The notes: generated by a model not told the origin, from the sequence alone. A stretch of 64,000 nt of DNA from Poecilobothrus nobilitatus (GCA_947095535.1 OX352772.1:47883445-47947444), one strand, 5' to 3'; numbered from the stretch's first letter, positions 33,665 to 46,769 are shown. A program made the numbers and translations.

Positions 33665-35420
33665 AAATTTATGTATCGAATTTTTGGTTAGTGTTCGGTC
33701 ACATTGAACAAAATTATTTATTCTTTTGCTTGATCAAAGGAAACTAAGGAACATGTAAAAATAATAACAATAAGGCGGATTCATTGTTCCTTATTTATAA
33801 TACTATTCCCCTAATAAATGTTTTCGGGTCTTTTTTCTATGTCTATCCTTATTCCCTATAGTGAATAATCTGCGTTAACAGTTATAGGGATTTCTTCATT
33901 CCATTATATTAATGGGGCTAAAGCGGGAAGGATGGGTTTACTTAGTAAAAATTTTACCTATGGGGAGTATTCTTGGTGTATTTGGAAAAATTTGAAAAAA
34001 ATTTGTAATGATATTCAGCATTAAATCTTAAATTGAAAACGATCATACATATACTAGTATTATAAACTTAAATGCAATAAATGAATATCATATCAAATAA
34101 TTTATCTAATCAAAATAATATCAGGTATTATTATTATCTGTATGTATATGTGTATGTACCTACATGTAATATAAAATTTTAGATAAGTTTTATTTAATTT
34201 AATTTTAATAATATGTATATACATATACTGTATATATACAAAAATGTATGTATATAATACGGTATGTCTAATACACTTTTATACCTATATATTTATTTTA
34301 AAATAGTTAACAATTAAAGGAAATGTATTTTTTTATTGTTTGTTCTTAAGTATTCATTTTTAGTAGAAAAGTTTGAAACTTTATGAAATAATGGTTACGC
34401 ATGTTTTTTAAACGGTTATCTGATATTAAAATTAATTAATTCAAATGTTTTAAAATATTAAAATATAAAAATATTAAAATTTTTTAATAAATAATATACA
34501 TATACCTATGTATGTACTAAAATAATATTAAAATTAACAATTATTGATTTTAAATTTAATGCAATGAAACGTTTTGTTTCAGAAATACAAGTGAATAAAT
34601 TGAATTTAGAAAAAAATGTAAGTAATAAATTATTTTATATTATGTATTTATTTACAGGGTGTTTCTTAATTAACTATATATACTCTGCTATGAAACATTT
34701 GTATGGACCCTTATAAATATATACGTAATTTTTGAATGTTAAGATAAGATTCTGATAGATTTGAAAATGTGGAGTCTTACATTTTATTTTTGGTCTTTTT
34801 TTTTTTAATTTTAATAAATAAATTGGCTTCTAATTCGGTTTTTAAATCATGTATGGGACAATGCGTTTAGAAGCTCAAAATATCAAATTAAACAATTATA
34901 TACATTTATTTCTTTATCTTTTACTATTTTAAAATAACTGCATTTTAAAGCTATAAAGTGTAGAAATTATACCTATATATATATGGGCTTAACCCACATA
35001 TAAAAAAGTTACCAACTCATAAGGGTTTATGCAGTGGTACATATAGTTAATACAGTATAGTTAATTGGGACACATACCGTGTACACTCTCCATTTATTTT
35101 TTGTTTGTCTTATGTATCAATTTAATTTACAATAACACATAAATTACATAAACTTAAACATTTACTATTTACTATTAGTATACTGTATAAATCAAATTAA
35201 ACTTAATACAAAAAGAAACGCAGTTTAGTTAATTCTATAAGATTGGCCCATATCCAAGTGGAAAAAATGCCATAAATATCATTAAATCTAATTTTAAATT
35301 TAATTATAAAAGATATCAATGTATTCCTAAATTTATTTTCTATTAAACAAAAGTATATAGGATGTGTTCTTATTAAATTTTGTAGAACTTTCAAAGTTGC
35401 ATCGATAACCAGGTTTTTAA
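33665..35420. other. AT-rich stretch, no gene seen
   Basis: Simple TA-rich patches near 34,140-34,260 and 34,500. A ttaacccacatataaaaaag-like segment near 34,985 is reminiscent of repeat D but too weak to call. No coding frame. Confidence 0.4.
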
Positions 35421-35424
35421 TTTT

Positions 35425-35815
35425 TTAAGGGAGGAAAACAGCAAGAATTTCTTAAGGTATTTCACAAAAACACCAAGAATATGACCTTGGAAGTGTCAGA
35501 TTCTTACTGACTAAACTCATCTCTGTATTCAATATAATGGGCTGAAAACTCTTAACTGCTTATGCAGTATATTGACTAGATTGTGGAATAGGAAAGGATA
35601 GAACAAGGTTACGGAAACTTTTAATTTGAAAGTGGGTCTGTAAGAAAACAATTAATCCGTTTATTATTATTACTATGTTGCTACCAGTTATAAAGTCATG
35701 AACAGTTGCAATATGCAATGGACTTATCTGACATGAGGTATTAATTGAAGGTAGCCACTGTAACTCTTTCTGCGTGAGGTAACTAAATGTAGCACCACAT
35801 GGACGACCATTTATT
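35425..35815. repeat. Dispersed repeat family E, decayed copy
   Basis: Collinear with 45,206-45,891: agggaggaaaa, gacaccaag-like words, ttggaagtgtcagattctta ctgactaaac, a tataatgggctgaaaa segment, ataggaaaggatag, tacggaaac, ctgtaagaaaacaatt, cgtttattattattac and catgaggtattaattgaa. The distal tRNA-like head is missing in this copy. Confidence 0.75.
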
Positions 35816-35934
35816 TATAAATTTTTCTATTTAATTTCTATCAATTTTTTAATTTAATATCATATTTTTATTTTTCACCCTATATTAAAGAATTTTTGTT
35901 TTTTAAGGTAAATTGGGCTTGGTTTAGTTACGAA

Positions 35935-36310
35935 ATCTCACGTATCAAAATCCTGTTCTTAAAATCTTGTGTTATAAAATTTCGTATTTTCAAACATTAA
36001 AATCTTTCCTATAATTCAGAATCTGGCAAATATATATATATATACAGATTGTGAAAAAAGTATTCCCATCCCACTCCTAAACCTAAACCCTCGTTAAACT
36101 TCGACCCTAATTTTGCCTCCTTAAACTCACACCCACAATAATCTTTATTATTTTGCAATATTTGTTTAAAACAATAAATAATGTATTATTTTTTTTTATT
36201 TTATTTTGGTTTGAAAAATATTATGGAATGCAAGAATATATGTATACGAGGTTTGCAAATACGGAATTTCAAAACACAAAATTTTGAAACACTGTATTTT
36301 AATAAAACGA
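35935..36310. repeat. Modular array/minisatellite element, degraded copy
   Basis: Left arrays (tatcaaaatcctgttct, taaaatcttgtgtt) lead into one minisatellite unit (taattcagaatctggca, TA-rich run, tgtgaaaaaagtattccc). After the block around 36,090-36,130 the right side (gcaaatacggaatttcaaaa) again shows reversed array-like words. Divergent but in the same module order as other members. Confidence 0.5.
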
Positions 36311-36535
36311 GAATTCGTACGTCTCTTTTGTTCTGCTACCGTCATTAGTTAGGGATTACTTCAAAATCTTCATTAACATATTGATGCACAATGCAAATAA
36401 TAAATTTCTAGTGGTTTTGTGTCAACAAAGTTGTGTATAATATAGAAAAATACTTATATATCCTTTCAAGCAAGTAGAAAGGAGTAAGAAATAAAAATTA
36501 AAAGAAATTTAGTTGGTATAGGTATTTGATTTTTT

Positions 36536-36720
36536 TTTTTACTTTATTCCCTTTCCACATAAATATGATGAAATTACACACCCTTACCTTTTCAAGCGTG
36601 GCTGTAAATGTCGTAATGGGAAATTATTCTTACGACGTGTGTGGGATTCGAAATCACACTCCCTCTGTGTTTAGAATCTATTTCATACGCTGTTACCCAC
36701 TACGTCGCCCACACCCTTTA
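36536..36720 (-). repeat. SINE family A, near full-length copy
   Basis: In reverse orientation: ttccacataaatatgatg, acacacccttaccttttcaa gcgtggctgtaaatgtcgta (body), ttcttacgacgtgtg, the B-box complement gggattcgaaatc with one altered position, ctccctctgtgttta, and the A-box side acccactacgtcgcccac. The small plus-strand reading frame across it is a chance frame. Confidence 0.82.
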
Positions 36721-36729
36721 TTTGATTTG

Positions 36730-37890
36730 AATAATACTTCTTGAAGTTTTGTTTTATTTTTTAAATCTTTTGTTTCAAAATTATGTTGTATTTTTTTAAA
36801 GGACATAAATTGAATCTTTTTTTTTAAAATATGCATTTTTTGAAAGTTTTATTTTGTTTCATTATAAATCTAATCATTATCAGATATTCTCAATAAAAAG
36901 TCGAAAAAGTGAAGAATTTTAGAAAAATTAAAAATAATTTTTTATTTTATGTCTCACCTCCAATGAGCAGGAATAGGTATAAAATTTAGTTTAGAAAAAA
37001 TCAAATCATCAAATCTATTTTTTTTTGTATATTTTAATAATGTTGTGTCAAATTTTCATAAAATGTTGCTGACAAATGAAATTAGAGTGCTAAGAATCAT
37101 TCACACTGTTACCTTCCACAAACATAACCTCTTCCATCTTTTAACATTGTACTTTTTCTGTAAATAAAAATATCGAATTCAGCTTCTTTAGAAACATTTT
37201 TAAGTTTAATATAAGATGAATATTATATATGAGTCTAAATGCAATAAATTATATTTTTATCATTAACCCAATTTCGTTATCAGTCACTTCTTGATATTTT
37301 GAGTGAATTTATTAATAGTTATTATGCTGTCACTTAATATTTCCTATAATTATCAACTTTTATTAATTAAAATGTCAATGAAAAATTTATACACAATCTC
37401 TAAAAATGATGAGAAAACTATTTTTTTTTTTCCCAAATAATAAATTTGTTCAAGATATGTTTGAAATTCTTTAAGACTTAAGTGTTCTATATATATACTT
37501 TATTTCGTTTTAATTTTAACCGTTAATTTAACCGAAGCTATCTAGGTTTTTTAAATTTGCAATAGGGGTTTTAATCTATTCCGGTTTAAATTTGTTACGT
37601 TCTTATAATTGCATATTTGTATCTTTTCTTAAAAAACAGTTTAACTATACAAATAAACAAAAATGATTTTACAGCGGTCGCATTTATAATTAGTATTATT
37701 ATAAACTTTTTTAGAATTATTTTAACATTTTGAAATATTGATGTTAAACCTTTCAGAATCAGAATCTGAGATGCTTTTAAAGCTTCTTCAGGCAGAATAA
37801 CATTGCCGTAGCATAAATCTAAGAAAACTTAATACCAACTCTGACCGAGTAGGTTGTCCTACGTTTTGAAGGTAAAAAAATTGTATAATT
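36730..37890. other. AT-rich stretch, no gene seen
   Basis: No supported feature apart from the degraded repeat that begins near 37,900. Confidence 0.4.
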
Positions 37891-37899
37891 TTAATATTC

Positions 37900-38165
37900 A
37901 CTAAAGGTAAAATTCTGTCGTTTAATACTTTTAGATTGAAAAAATATTGAGAAAAATCTGAGTATACACTTTTGAAAATTGGCCTTTTTAAAGTTTGAGG
38001 GCAGCTGCAGTTCCTCAATAGGTGGGTCTATATAAAAAATTGATTGTTTAGGAGACGTATCCATTGTTAAAACGTTATTGCTCTATCTTTAACGGTAGAA
38101 ATTTTGTAAAAAGCCAGTTCGACGGACGGACGGAAATTTTTTTCGAAATACAGTTTATAACATTT
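37900..38165. repeat. Fragment of the 2.1-3.2 kb dispersed repeat
   Basis: Matches the end of the tandem array at 2.9-3.15 kb: ctgtcg...agattgaaaa, an aaaattggcctttttaaagt-like lead, tttgagggcagctgcag, gtgggtctatataaaaaatt, ccattgttaaaacg, ctctatctttaacggtaga and a gacggacggacgg tract. Confidence 0.7.
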
Positions 38166-38169
38166 TTTT

Positions 38170-39080
38170 TTTTAATCCATATAAATAGTGGTACAAGTAG
38201 TAGTAGATCCGAGGTCCAATAGACAAATACGCCTAATACCTAATATGCTTATACGAGTAAATACCTCACTGATTGCTTTAAATTTAAATTTTAACAGCCA
38301 TAAGTTTTACAGAACAGAAAATTAAAATATATAATTCTCATTTTTCATGAAATAGAATAAATAATTTAATTCGCTTAATTTAAATAATTTTGATATTATT
38401 TAACATAAAAAATTTGTATTTTATTATGAGTTTTCATTTTTAAAGTTAATTGTTTAAACGGAAACTCCAAAATATTTTAAATTTAACTGTTTCATTATAA
38501 TTTTGTAATGTGTGATTTCCATTTTAGGATATTCAAATTATTTTCGCATAAATATTTTGATGTTTGAAGTTTATATTTGGATGTAATGTGTGCCTATTAT
38601 AAAATTTCTACAGCTGACCGAAATTAATTTTTATTATTGTATATACATTCATAGTAAAATTTCGTAATTTTCTGTTGAAATTAATTGAATAACGCAATGA
38701 AAATAATTTTGTGTTTTTTTTGGCTTTGCCATTTTTGTTAACGCCATCATTAATACTATTTCTGAATATTGATTATTTTAATAATACAACCTTCAGTTGC
38801 TCACGTGGTTAATAAATTGGATTTTTAACTGTTTGGGGATATAAGTTTGATTCTATATGTTGTTGAAAATGAAATTACATAAAATAGCCCTAATAATTAA
38901 TGTATAATATATTATGTACATATATAAATAATTCCTAGGAAAACATAGGATTCAAAAGCCACAACCACCGCTATTGATACAATAAGGTTAACTATAATGA
39001 ACACGTTCAAATTAGACATATTTGCTAATTGGGGTATTAACAACAGCGAGTGGAGTTTAATACTATCATGGAGTTTGTTT
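38170..39080. other. AT-rich stretch, no gene seen
   Basis: No repeat family or protein-like frame is recognised. Confidence 0.4.
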
Positions 39081-39084
39081 TATT

Positions 39085-39256
39085 AGTTTGTTCCCCTGCG
39101 ACAAGGAAATTACACAGGCTTTGTTTTTCAGACGTGGCTGTAAATGTCTTAAAGGGGAATTATTCTTACGTCATGTGAGGGATTCGAACCCACATTCCCT
39201 CGGTGTTTACAATGTATTTCATACGCTTTTACCCACTAGGCCACCGAAGTTCCTCA
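39085..39256 (-). repeat. SINE family A, near full-length copy
   Basis: Reverse orientation copy: aaattacacaggctttg, cgtggctgtaaatgtctt, ttcttacgtcatgtg, the intact B-box complement gggattcgaaccc, ccctcggtgttta and the A-box side cccactaggccaccgaag. Its preserved B box suggests a younger copy than the one at 36.6 kb. Confidence 0.85.
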
Positions 39257-39259
39257 TGG

Positions 39260-40590
39260 AGTTTAATATTAATAAATATAATCCAATTGTGAGGTATCAG
39301 GGAGAAAATCTCGTCTCGAAAGTAATTTCAAACTACCGCTAGAGAAAAGCAATTTGTTGATTGTCAGAACTGCAAAAATGTTAACTTATTACCTTAAAAT
39401 GTAATCCAAAAATTTGGTGATTTTTCAATTTACAATCAGCCCAAATTTAAGATGAAACCAAAAAGATTCATAATACACTTACCTACCAATTCCTATTTAT
39501 ATGCATTTCCCACATCCCATCCTTATCCTATCCCATATAGTCGCAATTATTTTTAATGCAAAGGAACTATTTGCTAGATTCGGATTTACGTATAAAAAAA
39601 AACAGAAACATGAAGAACAAAAGTTTCACCTAAAACTTGGCATCACAATCTTTGAGTTAAAATCTACAACTTTAAAAAACCAAAAATATTATTTGTAATT
39701 TTACTACCATATATCAGTACATATTAGATATATTTTTTTTTACACTAAGTGACATCTTGTCAACTAGATATTGCTAAAAAAAAATCAGTTCCTCGTTATT
39801 GAAATTTTTAGTTTTTAATAATCGAAATGATATAATTGGGGAAAAATATCTGTTAAAAAAAAAATTGGAAAAAACTGCTTTGAAAAGTAGTGATATGATA
39901 GTTAGGATATGTTTATGTTTTAGAATTTATGCATGATATTAGAATTAAAATTTGTTTCTTTTCGCAAAGTTTTGAATCATACTTTTAATCTTGTCATTTA
40001 CAAGTACCCACACGTATAAGATATCTATAAAACAGGGTAAGTATTCCTGCTAAGCAGCGAAGACCAAGTGAAGGAAGCATTAAAGATACATTGATATCCC
40101 TATTAGACGAATTACTTTTTTTGTTCTTTATCAAAAAATTTCGATGTTATTTTAAGGGCTCCCGCCCAAATATGTATATTGTACTCCATTTTTAATTTTA
40201 TACATAATATGTATATATGTTTTATAGATATTTAGAAGATTAGCAGATGAAAAAAGACTTTGCAACAATACAAGAAAGTATAAGAAACCCATAAATCTAT
40301 ATAGGTACATTTTTAGCTATACCAAAAATATGATTGAACCAACTTAACTATATTTTTATATATAAATTATTCAAATTCGGGTACAAAAATCCTGTTTATT
40401 AAGTATTCGTATTGTTGTTATGATAGATTTTGGACATTAAACAGTATTGTGTCACTTTAATCACTGTTGTCCGATGATTACGTATTTGTTTTGTAGAAAT
40501 TATGACGAATTTTATTATAAATTTTGTGTCGTTTTGAAATTTTAATTTTTCTTAAGGACATTTTAACCTATTATCTATATTAAATGAGAT
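39260..40590. other. AT-rich stretch, no gene seen
   Basis: No supported feature; chance frames only. Confidence 0.4.
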
Positions 40591-40599
40591 TCGAAAATT

Positions 40600-41165
40600 T
40601 ACCTATATTAAATGAGATTGGACGGAACTGGGCCTGGAGTAAAAGACTAAGAACCAAATACTCAGAATGGTTGGGGAAATTCCCTAGCATATTTCAAGCT
40701 GAAGTGTATCCAATCGAAAGGTGTGTACAATGCAACTTCGATAAAGTATATAGAAATAGATAAATAGCTCTAGTATAGAAATAAAGAAAAAGAAGGAATT
40801 TCAACTCAATTTACAGGTGCCGAACCTTTTTATGGCATAGGAAAACACAAAATAAAAGAAGCATTAAAAATCGAAGAGGAAAACTGTAGGAGCTATCTTC
40901 CTACCTTCAAACTATAGAAAGAAAAACTATGGAAACGAAAAATCTGGACTTAGACAATCCAAGGAGCTTCTGCTGCTTTGTAAAAGATTAACTACCAGAA
41001 ATAAAACCTATACAAATCTTTACTTTTTTAGAGGAGTTAATGTTGACAAAAATATTGTAAATGTATGTAAGTTCCACGACACGTAGTAACAGGGGGAGCA
41101 CAATAGATCTACATCAAAAAGTCGCTGTATCATTTATACCTTTTAAATAAATCTAATCTAATCTA
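40600..41165 (+). pseudogene. Degenerate non-LTR retrotransposon RNase H region and 3' end
   Basis: Fragments read FPSIFQAEVYPIE (start of an RNase H domain, usually cSVFQAEvxAI) and GAEPFYGIGKHKIKEALKIEEENCRSYL (the GPEPxxGvs...I..aL.. segment of LOA/I-type ORF2). Stops and frameshifts fall between them, and the RNase H middle is deleted. The 3' end (gttgacaaaaatattgtaa ... gcacaatagatctacat) resembles the remnant at 32.7 kb, and it ends in (taatc)n-like repeats, a tail form known for such elements. Confidence 0.7.
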
Positions 41166-41169
41166 AATG

Positions 41170-42790
41170 AGATTTTGAATTTATTTGGAACATTAAATCA
41201 TTTTAATTTTTAATTTTTCATTAGATTTGCTTTAAAATAGCCTGCATTTTATTAGAAAAAAAATTAAATTAATTTTTAATATGATAATGATAATTGAAAA
41301 GACAGAATCTAAATTTTAACAATTTTACTATAATTTCGAAAAAAAAAAGTAAATTATTATTAATTCATAAATTTTCCATTCAAAATGTCAACAAACAAAT
41401 GTCAACATAAAAGTAGGTAATAAAAATTATAAAAGTCGTGCAATCAAATTTTTTTTATTCACGTTCTGCCAAACTCCCAAAAAAAAAAATAAATGAATTT
41501 TGTAAATATTTTGATTACTTATCATAATTTCTCATTTGTATTCTTATCATAATTTTCATAATAATATATTTTGTTTTTTTTTTTTTTTATACATAGATAT
41601 GAGATGTCTAATCATTTTATTTATTATTATCTGATATTGAAAAAAGGTTTTCCTTTCCGGTATACCACCAAAAAACTTAATTTTTTTTTTTTTGGTTTTT
41701 TGTTTTTAATTCATAAAATTGATTGACTACCCAAGTCAATCTTAATTGACGAGAGATATTTAATTTAACGAAATGTACATGGTTTAATGAAAAAAAAAAA
41801 AAAAAAAATTAAATAAATAAATAAATTTATTTTAATTTAAAATTAAAAGAATTTTAAGAAGAAGTTTGTGACTGGGTTTATTATTGATTGTTATCCAATT
41901 AAAATTTATTTTAAAAAGTCAAATTAATGTAAAAATTAAATTTTTTTTTTTGTTTTTAGGAGGAAAAAAATGAACAGAAATAAAATTCAAATTGATTAAT
42001 TAAAATAATGGCTATTTTTACAAATATGGATTAAATTTTAATATTTATTATTGAAACATGATTTTAAGAATTTTTGTTTTTTTGGTAATCCCAAAGAATG
42101 TCATCATGAATCATGAATCATGATTATGGATCATTCATTATATTATAAAAAGCAATTTTTCGTTCTTTTACTGGTGTTTTTTTTTTTTTTTTAAGACAAG
42201 TTTCCTTTTCTGTTTTTTAACTATGGTAACAATTCAATATTTGAATCATAAAATCTGTTTAAGGCATCTTTAAATTGCGCCTACAAATTTTTATATTCTT
42301 ATATTTCAATGATTCAGCATAGAATTTGCTTTTTTTTAATGTTATGAAATTTGAGAATTGGCTTCATATGAATGTATATATGAAACTCTTTGCACATATA
42401 TGTAAATGCAGTTTATCTAAAAACTTTTTCTTTACTTTTAATGTTTTTTTTTGTTAAAATAACTGTTTTTAAATTACAATCAAGTGATGAGGTACTAAAT
42501 CAGTGACTAATTCAAGTATGAAGTTCTGTTTTTTTTTGTTATTATGCTTTTATTTTTTGTTACCGATTCTTTAAGTTATAATTCCTTAATAATGATAATA
42601 TGTATATATTTTTTTAATATTAGAGAGACGAAATAATGAGCAGAAATTTTGGCACTATAAGTTAAACAACAAATTAAGGTTTTATTATTTCAAAAGTAAT
42701 GAAATTGTCGGATAGTGAAGATGAGAGGGAGAATGAGAATGAGAGATCAAAGTCAGAGTACATATAATATATTATAAACATAAAACAGCT
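41170..42790. other. Homopolymer-rich stretch, no gene seen
   Basis: Long A/T runs and a small direct repeat (atcatgaatc twice near 42,105). No coding frame. Confidence 0.4.
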
Positions 42791-42794
42791 CTTG

Positions 42795-43310
42795 TACAGG
42801 TGTTTTTCTCGGTTCCTTCAGGGGGCGATCTTCCAAAGATGCCAAAAATATCTTCTTGGTAATGTCAGATTTTTAATGACTAAAACCTATTTTCTTGCAG
42901 TCGCATTAAAACACTATATATGTACGTACTATACTGGGTAGAGAGCAAAATTAGAAAAGTATATTGGAGATCAAATGCTAAATATTTTTAAATGGACAGT
43001 GTGGTTGTATGGGATACGAAATAAATTCGCCTATTATTATTACTATACTAATAGTGGCGAAGGCTTGTATAGTTACAGTATGCAATAGTATATAAGAATT
43101 GCTTGTATGAGTTAGTTAATGAAGTTATCTCTACTGTAGCAGGTGTTATTATTGTTATTATTATATTATTTGTTATAGAGAGAAAGCCATCAGTAAGTTT
43201 TATAACATGCAGTAAGTAGTATATAGTACCTTCCTCCATTATTAATATTATTATTATTATGTATCCAAAAACCGACGACTTAGCCATTGCACATAATGAG
43301 TCAGATATCT
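42795..43310 (-). repeat. Dispersed repeat family E with decayed tRNA-like end
   Basis: Collinear with 45,206-45,891: cttccaaagatgcc, cttggtaatgtcagatttt, a ctatactgggtagagagcaa segment, (tat)n, tagtggcgaaggc, ttacagtatgcaatagtata, actgtagcaggtgttattat. The far end accgacgacttagccattgc acataatgagtcagatat is a decayed version of the tRNA-like head of that copy. Orientation is given by the tRNA-like head. Confidence 0.7.
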
Positions 43311-43314
43311 TGTA

Positions 43315-45200
43315 CATCGTATCTTTTACAGTAGAGATGTAAAAATACTGTTTTAGGTTTTGAGAAATCATCACTTTCCGTATGGTTATATAGAGCCGAA
43401 TCTTTTACTCTTTCTGAATTTATGATGAAAAAACTCTTGTAAAACTCACTGTTTTCAGATTACTAACAACTGAGGCAATTAAAATCGAGTTATCTTTAAA
43501 ATCTAGGTTTATTGCATCGACTTCATAAAAGTTTACATTATTTAAATACCAATATACTTCAAAGAACTATGGATAGAGGATTGAAATTAAAATACTTGAG
43601 TTATAAACTTCCCTCAGATAAAAAAAATAAAATGGTTTATATTAACGGAATTTGAGATGAATTGCTAGATGGTTCCGTGTAGATTATGATGAAATCTTAT
43701 CTGCTTTGTACAAAATACAGGAAAATACTTAAAGTTATTAGTTTTGTTTATTAGTATTTTTGCTCTTTGTAAATAATTAAAACTATAGTCAATGTAACCT
43801 AGAAACATGAATAATATTTTTTCTTACTTTTGAAATACTATCACGTTTCAGCATTGCAAACGATTGAACTTCTTTAACTTAATTAACTTCTTCAGAAACT
43901 TTAACAGAAATTATATTTCAGTTTTTAAAATACTTAAATTTCATTCGGATAAACTTGCAATGCGATAATCTACCGAATTTTCTTAATATATAGAGATCAA
44001 ACATTAGAATATCTCTTGTATCTACAGACACTACTCGACAACAGTTTATTTTTTTGGTGAAATATTGTCTGAAAATATAATTGTTTAAGAATGTTTTATA
44101 ATTTATACTAATTCTTTTGATAATTCAGAGTACAAACATTTCTTTTACCCGTTTTGTTATCAATCAATTTTAAAATGAAACAAAAAATTATTTAAATTAA
44201 CCGCATCACTAAAAAAAAAAAACAAAATAATAATTCTGTCGTTAAAAAATTATGTCATTGTACATTTTAGTAATTGAACTGTCTCCATCTTTTCCTTTTC
44301 AATGAATATTGAAAAACTTGTTGAAGAATTTTGTTTCTTTTTCAATATTTTGTTGATCACTTGTGAATTTTGACAAAACAATTTTTATTTTTTTATTTTT
44401 GGATTATTCCCCATTTTATTCTCTTTCAAATTGCATATTTTATGAAATAATTAATTTATTGCGTATACCAGTATAAGTATTTGTGTATATATTTTGCAAT
44501 TTTCTTTTCTTTAAAAAATGATTATGCATTTTTTTTTTGTCGTTTCCCTGGTTGATTTGTAAATAAATTTGTATTGGTGGAAATAAAAAATTATAAACAA
44601 ATAATAATTAAGAAATTGCACATGCAAAGTGTCTTCAGCACGTCATTGTATTGTAAATATTGTTTATGGATTTTAATAAGACCAGTAGTTGACATCTGTC
44701 TGTTAAGTCAGTATATATCCATACGTGTCATAAAGTCAGTATATATCCAGAATTTTGAAATTGAAAATGAAAGTGAATAAAAATATAATTTTGTAATACA
44801 ATTTGTAGTGTACACACATTTTTATACCATTCATTCCATAAGGGTTGATATTTTCTCTTTTAGTCGTTTATAAAAAATGCTGGTTAACTTTTTAATAAAT
44901 TTATGGCGAGGTGTTTAGTATAACAAATATAGGTAGAATGAATAAACAATGAAAATATATTTTACACAATTTTTTCATTGAATTTCAAATATTACAGTTC
45001 ATTACAGGATGAATAAAATTTTTTTTATTAGTACTGCCGTATATTTTTCGTAGTGATAATTTGATCATTTTTGTAAAGTGTAAAATTGGGGTTTCAAACT
45101 TTTTCAACATAATGCCTTTGCAATGAATTGACTTTCAAGAATTTGAAAAATGTAAAAATATAATATTCAAGCTTTGATTTTAGGGTTTTACTTTGAATAA
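43315..45200. other. AT-rich stretch, short local duplication
   Basis: At about 44,708-44,752 a segment of about 30 bp (aagtcagtatatatccat/ag) is directly repeated. No other structure and no gene are recognised. Confidence 0.4.
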
Positions 45201-45205
45201 ATTTG

Positions 45206-45891
45206 TACAGGTAGAGGTACTTTTTTTTTCCTAAGGGAGGTGGGAATCTTCCAAAGACACCAAGGATTTCCCCCTTGGTAGTGTCAGATTCTTACTGACT
45301 AAACCCACCTCCCCCTTTAGCCAATATAATGGGATGAAACCCTTACCTGCGAACGCACTATATTGGCTAGGGAGCAGAGATAGGAAAGGATAGGAAATAG
45401 ATACGGAAACATTGAATTGAGAGTGGAACTGTAAGGAAACAATGAATCTGTCTATTATTATTACTATTTTGCTAACAGTGGCTATAGCCGTTACAACAGT
45501 TACAACATGTAGTAGTATATAACACCTTACTACATGAGGTAATTATTGAAAGCAACCTCCACTGTCACTGTAGCGGCTGTTATTATTGGTATTAGTATTC
45601 TTATTAACATTATTACTATTTTACTACAGAATCAGGGCCATCAATGGATTACAACGTGCAGCAGTATGTAACACCTTACTTGCAAGATATAACCAAAGAT
45701 AGCTCCACTGTAGCAGCTATTATTATTATTATTGTTATTATTAGTATTATTACTACTATTAATTATACGATATACATTATTACGATATAAAAGTACTACA
45801 TATTTTTTTTTATATGACCTGACGGGGGTTTGAACCCAAGACCCTTCAATTGAAAGGTTGGCGATTTAACCACTGCGCCATGAGTCAGATA
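45206..45891 (-). repeat. SINE-like family E, most complete copy, tRNA-like head
   Basis: On the minus strand the element begins gactcatggcgcagtggtta, an A-box match, followed 30-40 bases later by the B-box-like GGGTTCAAACCC (complement at 45,826-45,837). The head can partly fold as a tRNA. The body of about 600 bp contains (taataa)n runs, two copies of an actgtagcRgctRttatta-type word, gttacaacatgtagtagtat, ataggaaaggatagg and ctttggaagattccc. It is unusually long for a SINE. Copies at 42.8 and 35.4 kb share the body. Confidence 0.72.
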
Positions 45892-45894
45892 TAG

Positions 45895-46029
45895 GGTACT
45901 AAAAAATACATAATTCCAAGTTTTGTACCCTTAATTTAAAACTTATTAACTTATTAACAGGGGAAATTAAAAAAAATTCTAAGATAACTTATTCTGAAAG
46001 ATCTTTCATCTCTTAAAATTGCAAATTTT
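45895..46029. other. Short AT-rich linker
   Basis: Nothing recognised between repeat E and the AATCC array. Confidence 0.4.
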
Positions 46030-46620
46030 ATCTAGTTCCGGACACTTTGCTAAAAAAAAAATCCCGAAAAAAAATCTCAAATTCAAATTTGGTGGAAAAC
46101 ATCCTGAATGCTACAAAATCCTGAAAAAAAAAATCCTGAAAACCAAAAATACCGAAATCAAGGAATTTTTGTTCAAATAAGTACATATGTAAAAAAAATA
46201 TAAAAAATGGTTTTAGAGTATTGGATACAAAACCAGATTATACGTTTTTTCCCAAATATATATACATACGCATATATATATATATAATATGTATGTGTGA
46301 GACTCTGAATTGAGATTCTGAGTTTGGAGGAATTTTAAAGTTGGAGTCAAAATCATAGTTATCCGTCTTTTACAGAATAATTATATACATATGAATGTGT
46401 GACATTCTGAATTAGGGGATTTTATAGTTGGATTCAAAATCAGAGAGGGTTTCTTCTTTTTCCAGAATGTGTATATTTTGTAACCTATGATAAGATATAT
46501 GATAATTAGAATCCAAAGTATGCATATATATATTATATATATATATTCGAAAAAGTATGAATATGTAAGTAAGTAAATACCCTGATTTTGTATCTAACTC
46601 TAAAATCCATGCTAATAATT
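46030..46620. repeat. Modular array/minisatellite element, about 600 bp
   Basis: The first part (about 46,055-46,165) is an array of aaatcccgaaaa / aaaatcctgaaaa / ccaaaaataccgaaatc units. The second part (about 46,200-46,600) is a minisatellite with units of roughly 100-110 bp: ttggaKtcaaaatca, a cgtctttttccagaat-like segment, TA-rich spacer with tacatatg, and attctgaattagggg. At least two and a half units are clear. Confidence 0.65.
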
Positions 46621-46629
46621 TTTAACATT

Positions 46630-46765
46630 TTCACCACAGATGTCAATATCCAAATAATATTCAAGAGACATAATCGTGCTTAAAATTTCATTGCCTTAGC
46701 TTTAACAGTGTAAAAATATTGTGATTAGACAGACGGGCAGAGGCACGTAAAGAATGAAACTAATA
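46630..46765. repeat. Fragment resembling the end of the 2.1-3.2 kb repeat
   Basis: Shares the order ttaaaatttcattgccttag, ctttaacagtgtaaaaata, gattagacagacgggcaga with 3,060-3,130. Weak elsewhere. Confidence 0.5.
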
Positions 46766-46769
46766 AGCA

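Noticed and set aside
36050..36140. Telomere-like cctaaacctaaaccc words
   Set aside because: Only two or three irregular copies inside a degraded repeat; not a telomeric array.
43048..43374. 108-codon minus-strand frame
   Set aside because: It lies mostly in repeat E with TAA microsatellites, giving isoleucine/threonine-rich chance sequence.
45815..45891. A functional tRNA gene on the minus strand
   Set aside because: A and B boxes are good, but the acceptor stem has mismatches and the anticodon loop does not fit a standard one; the same sequence occurs decayed in another repeat copy at 43.3 kb, so it is a SINE-type head.
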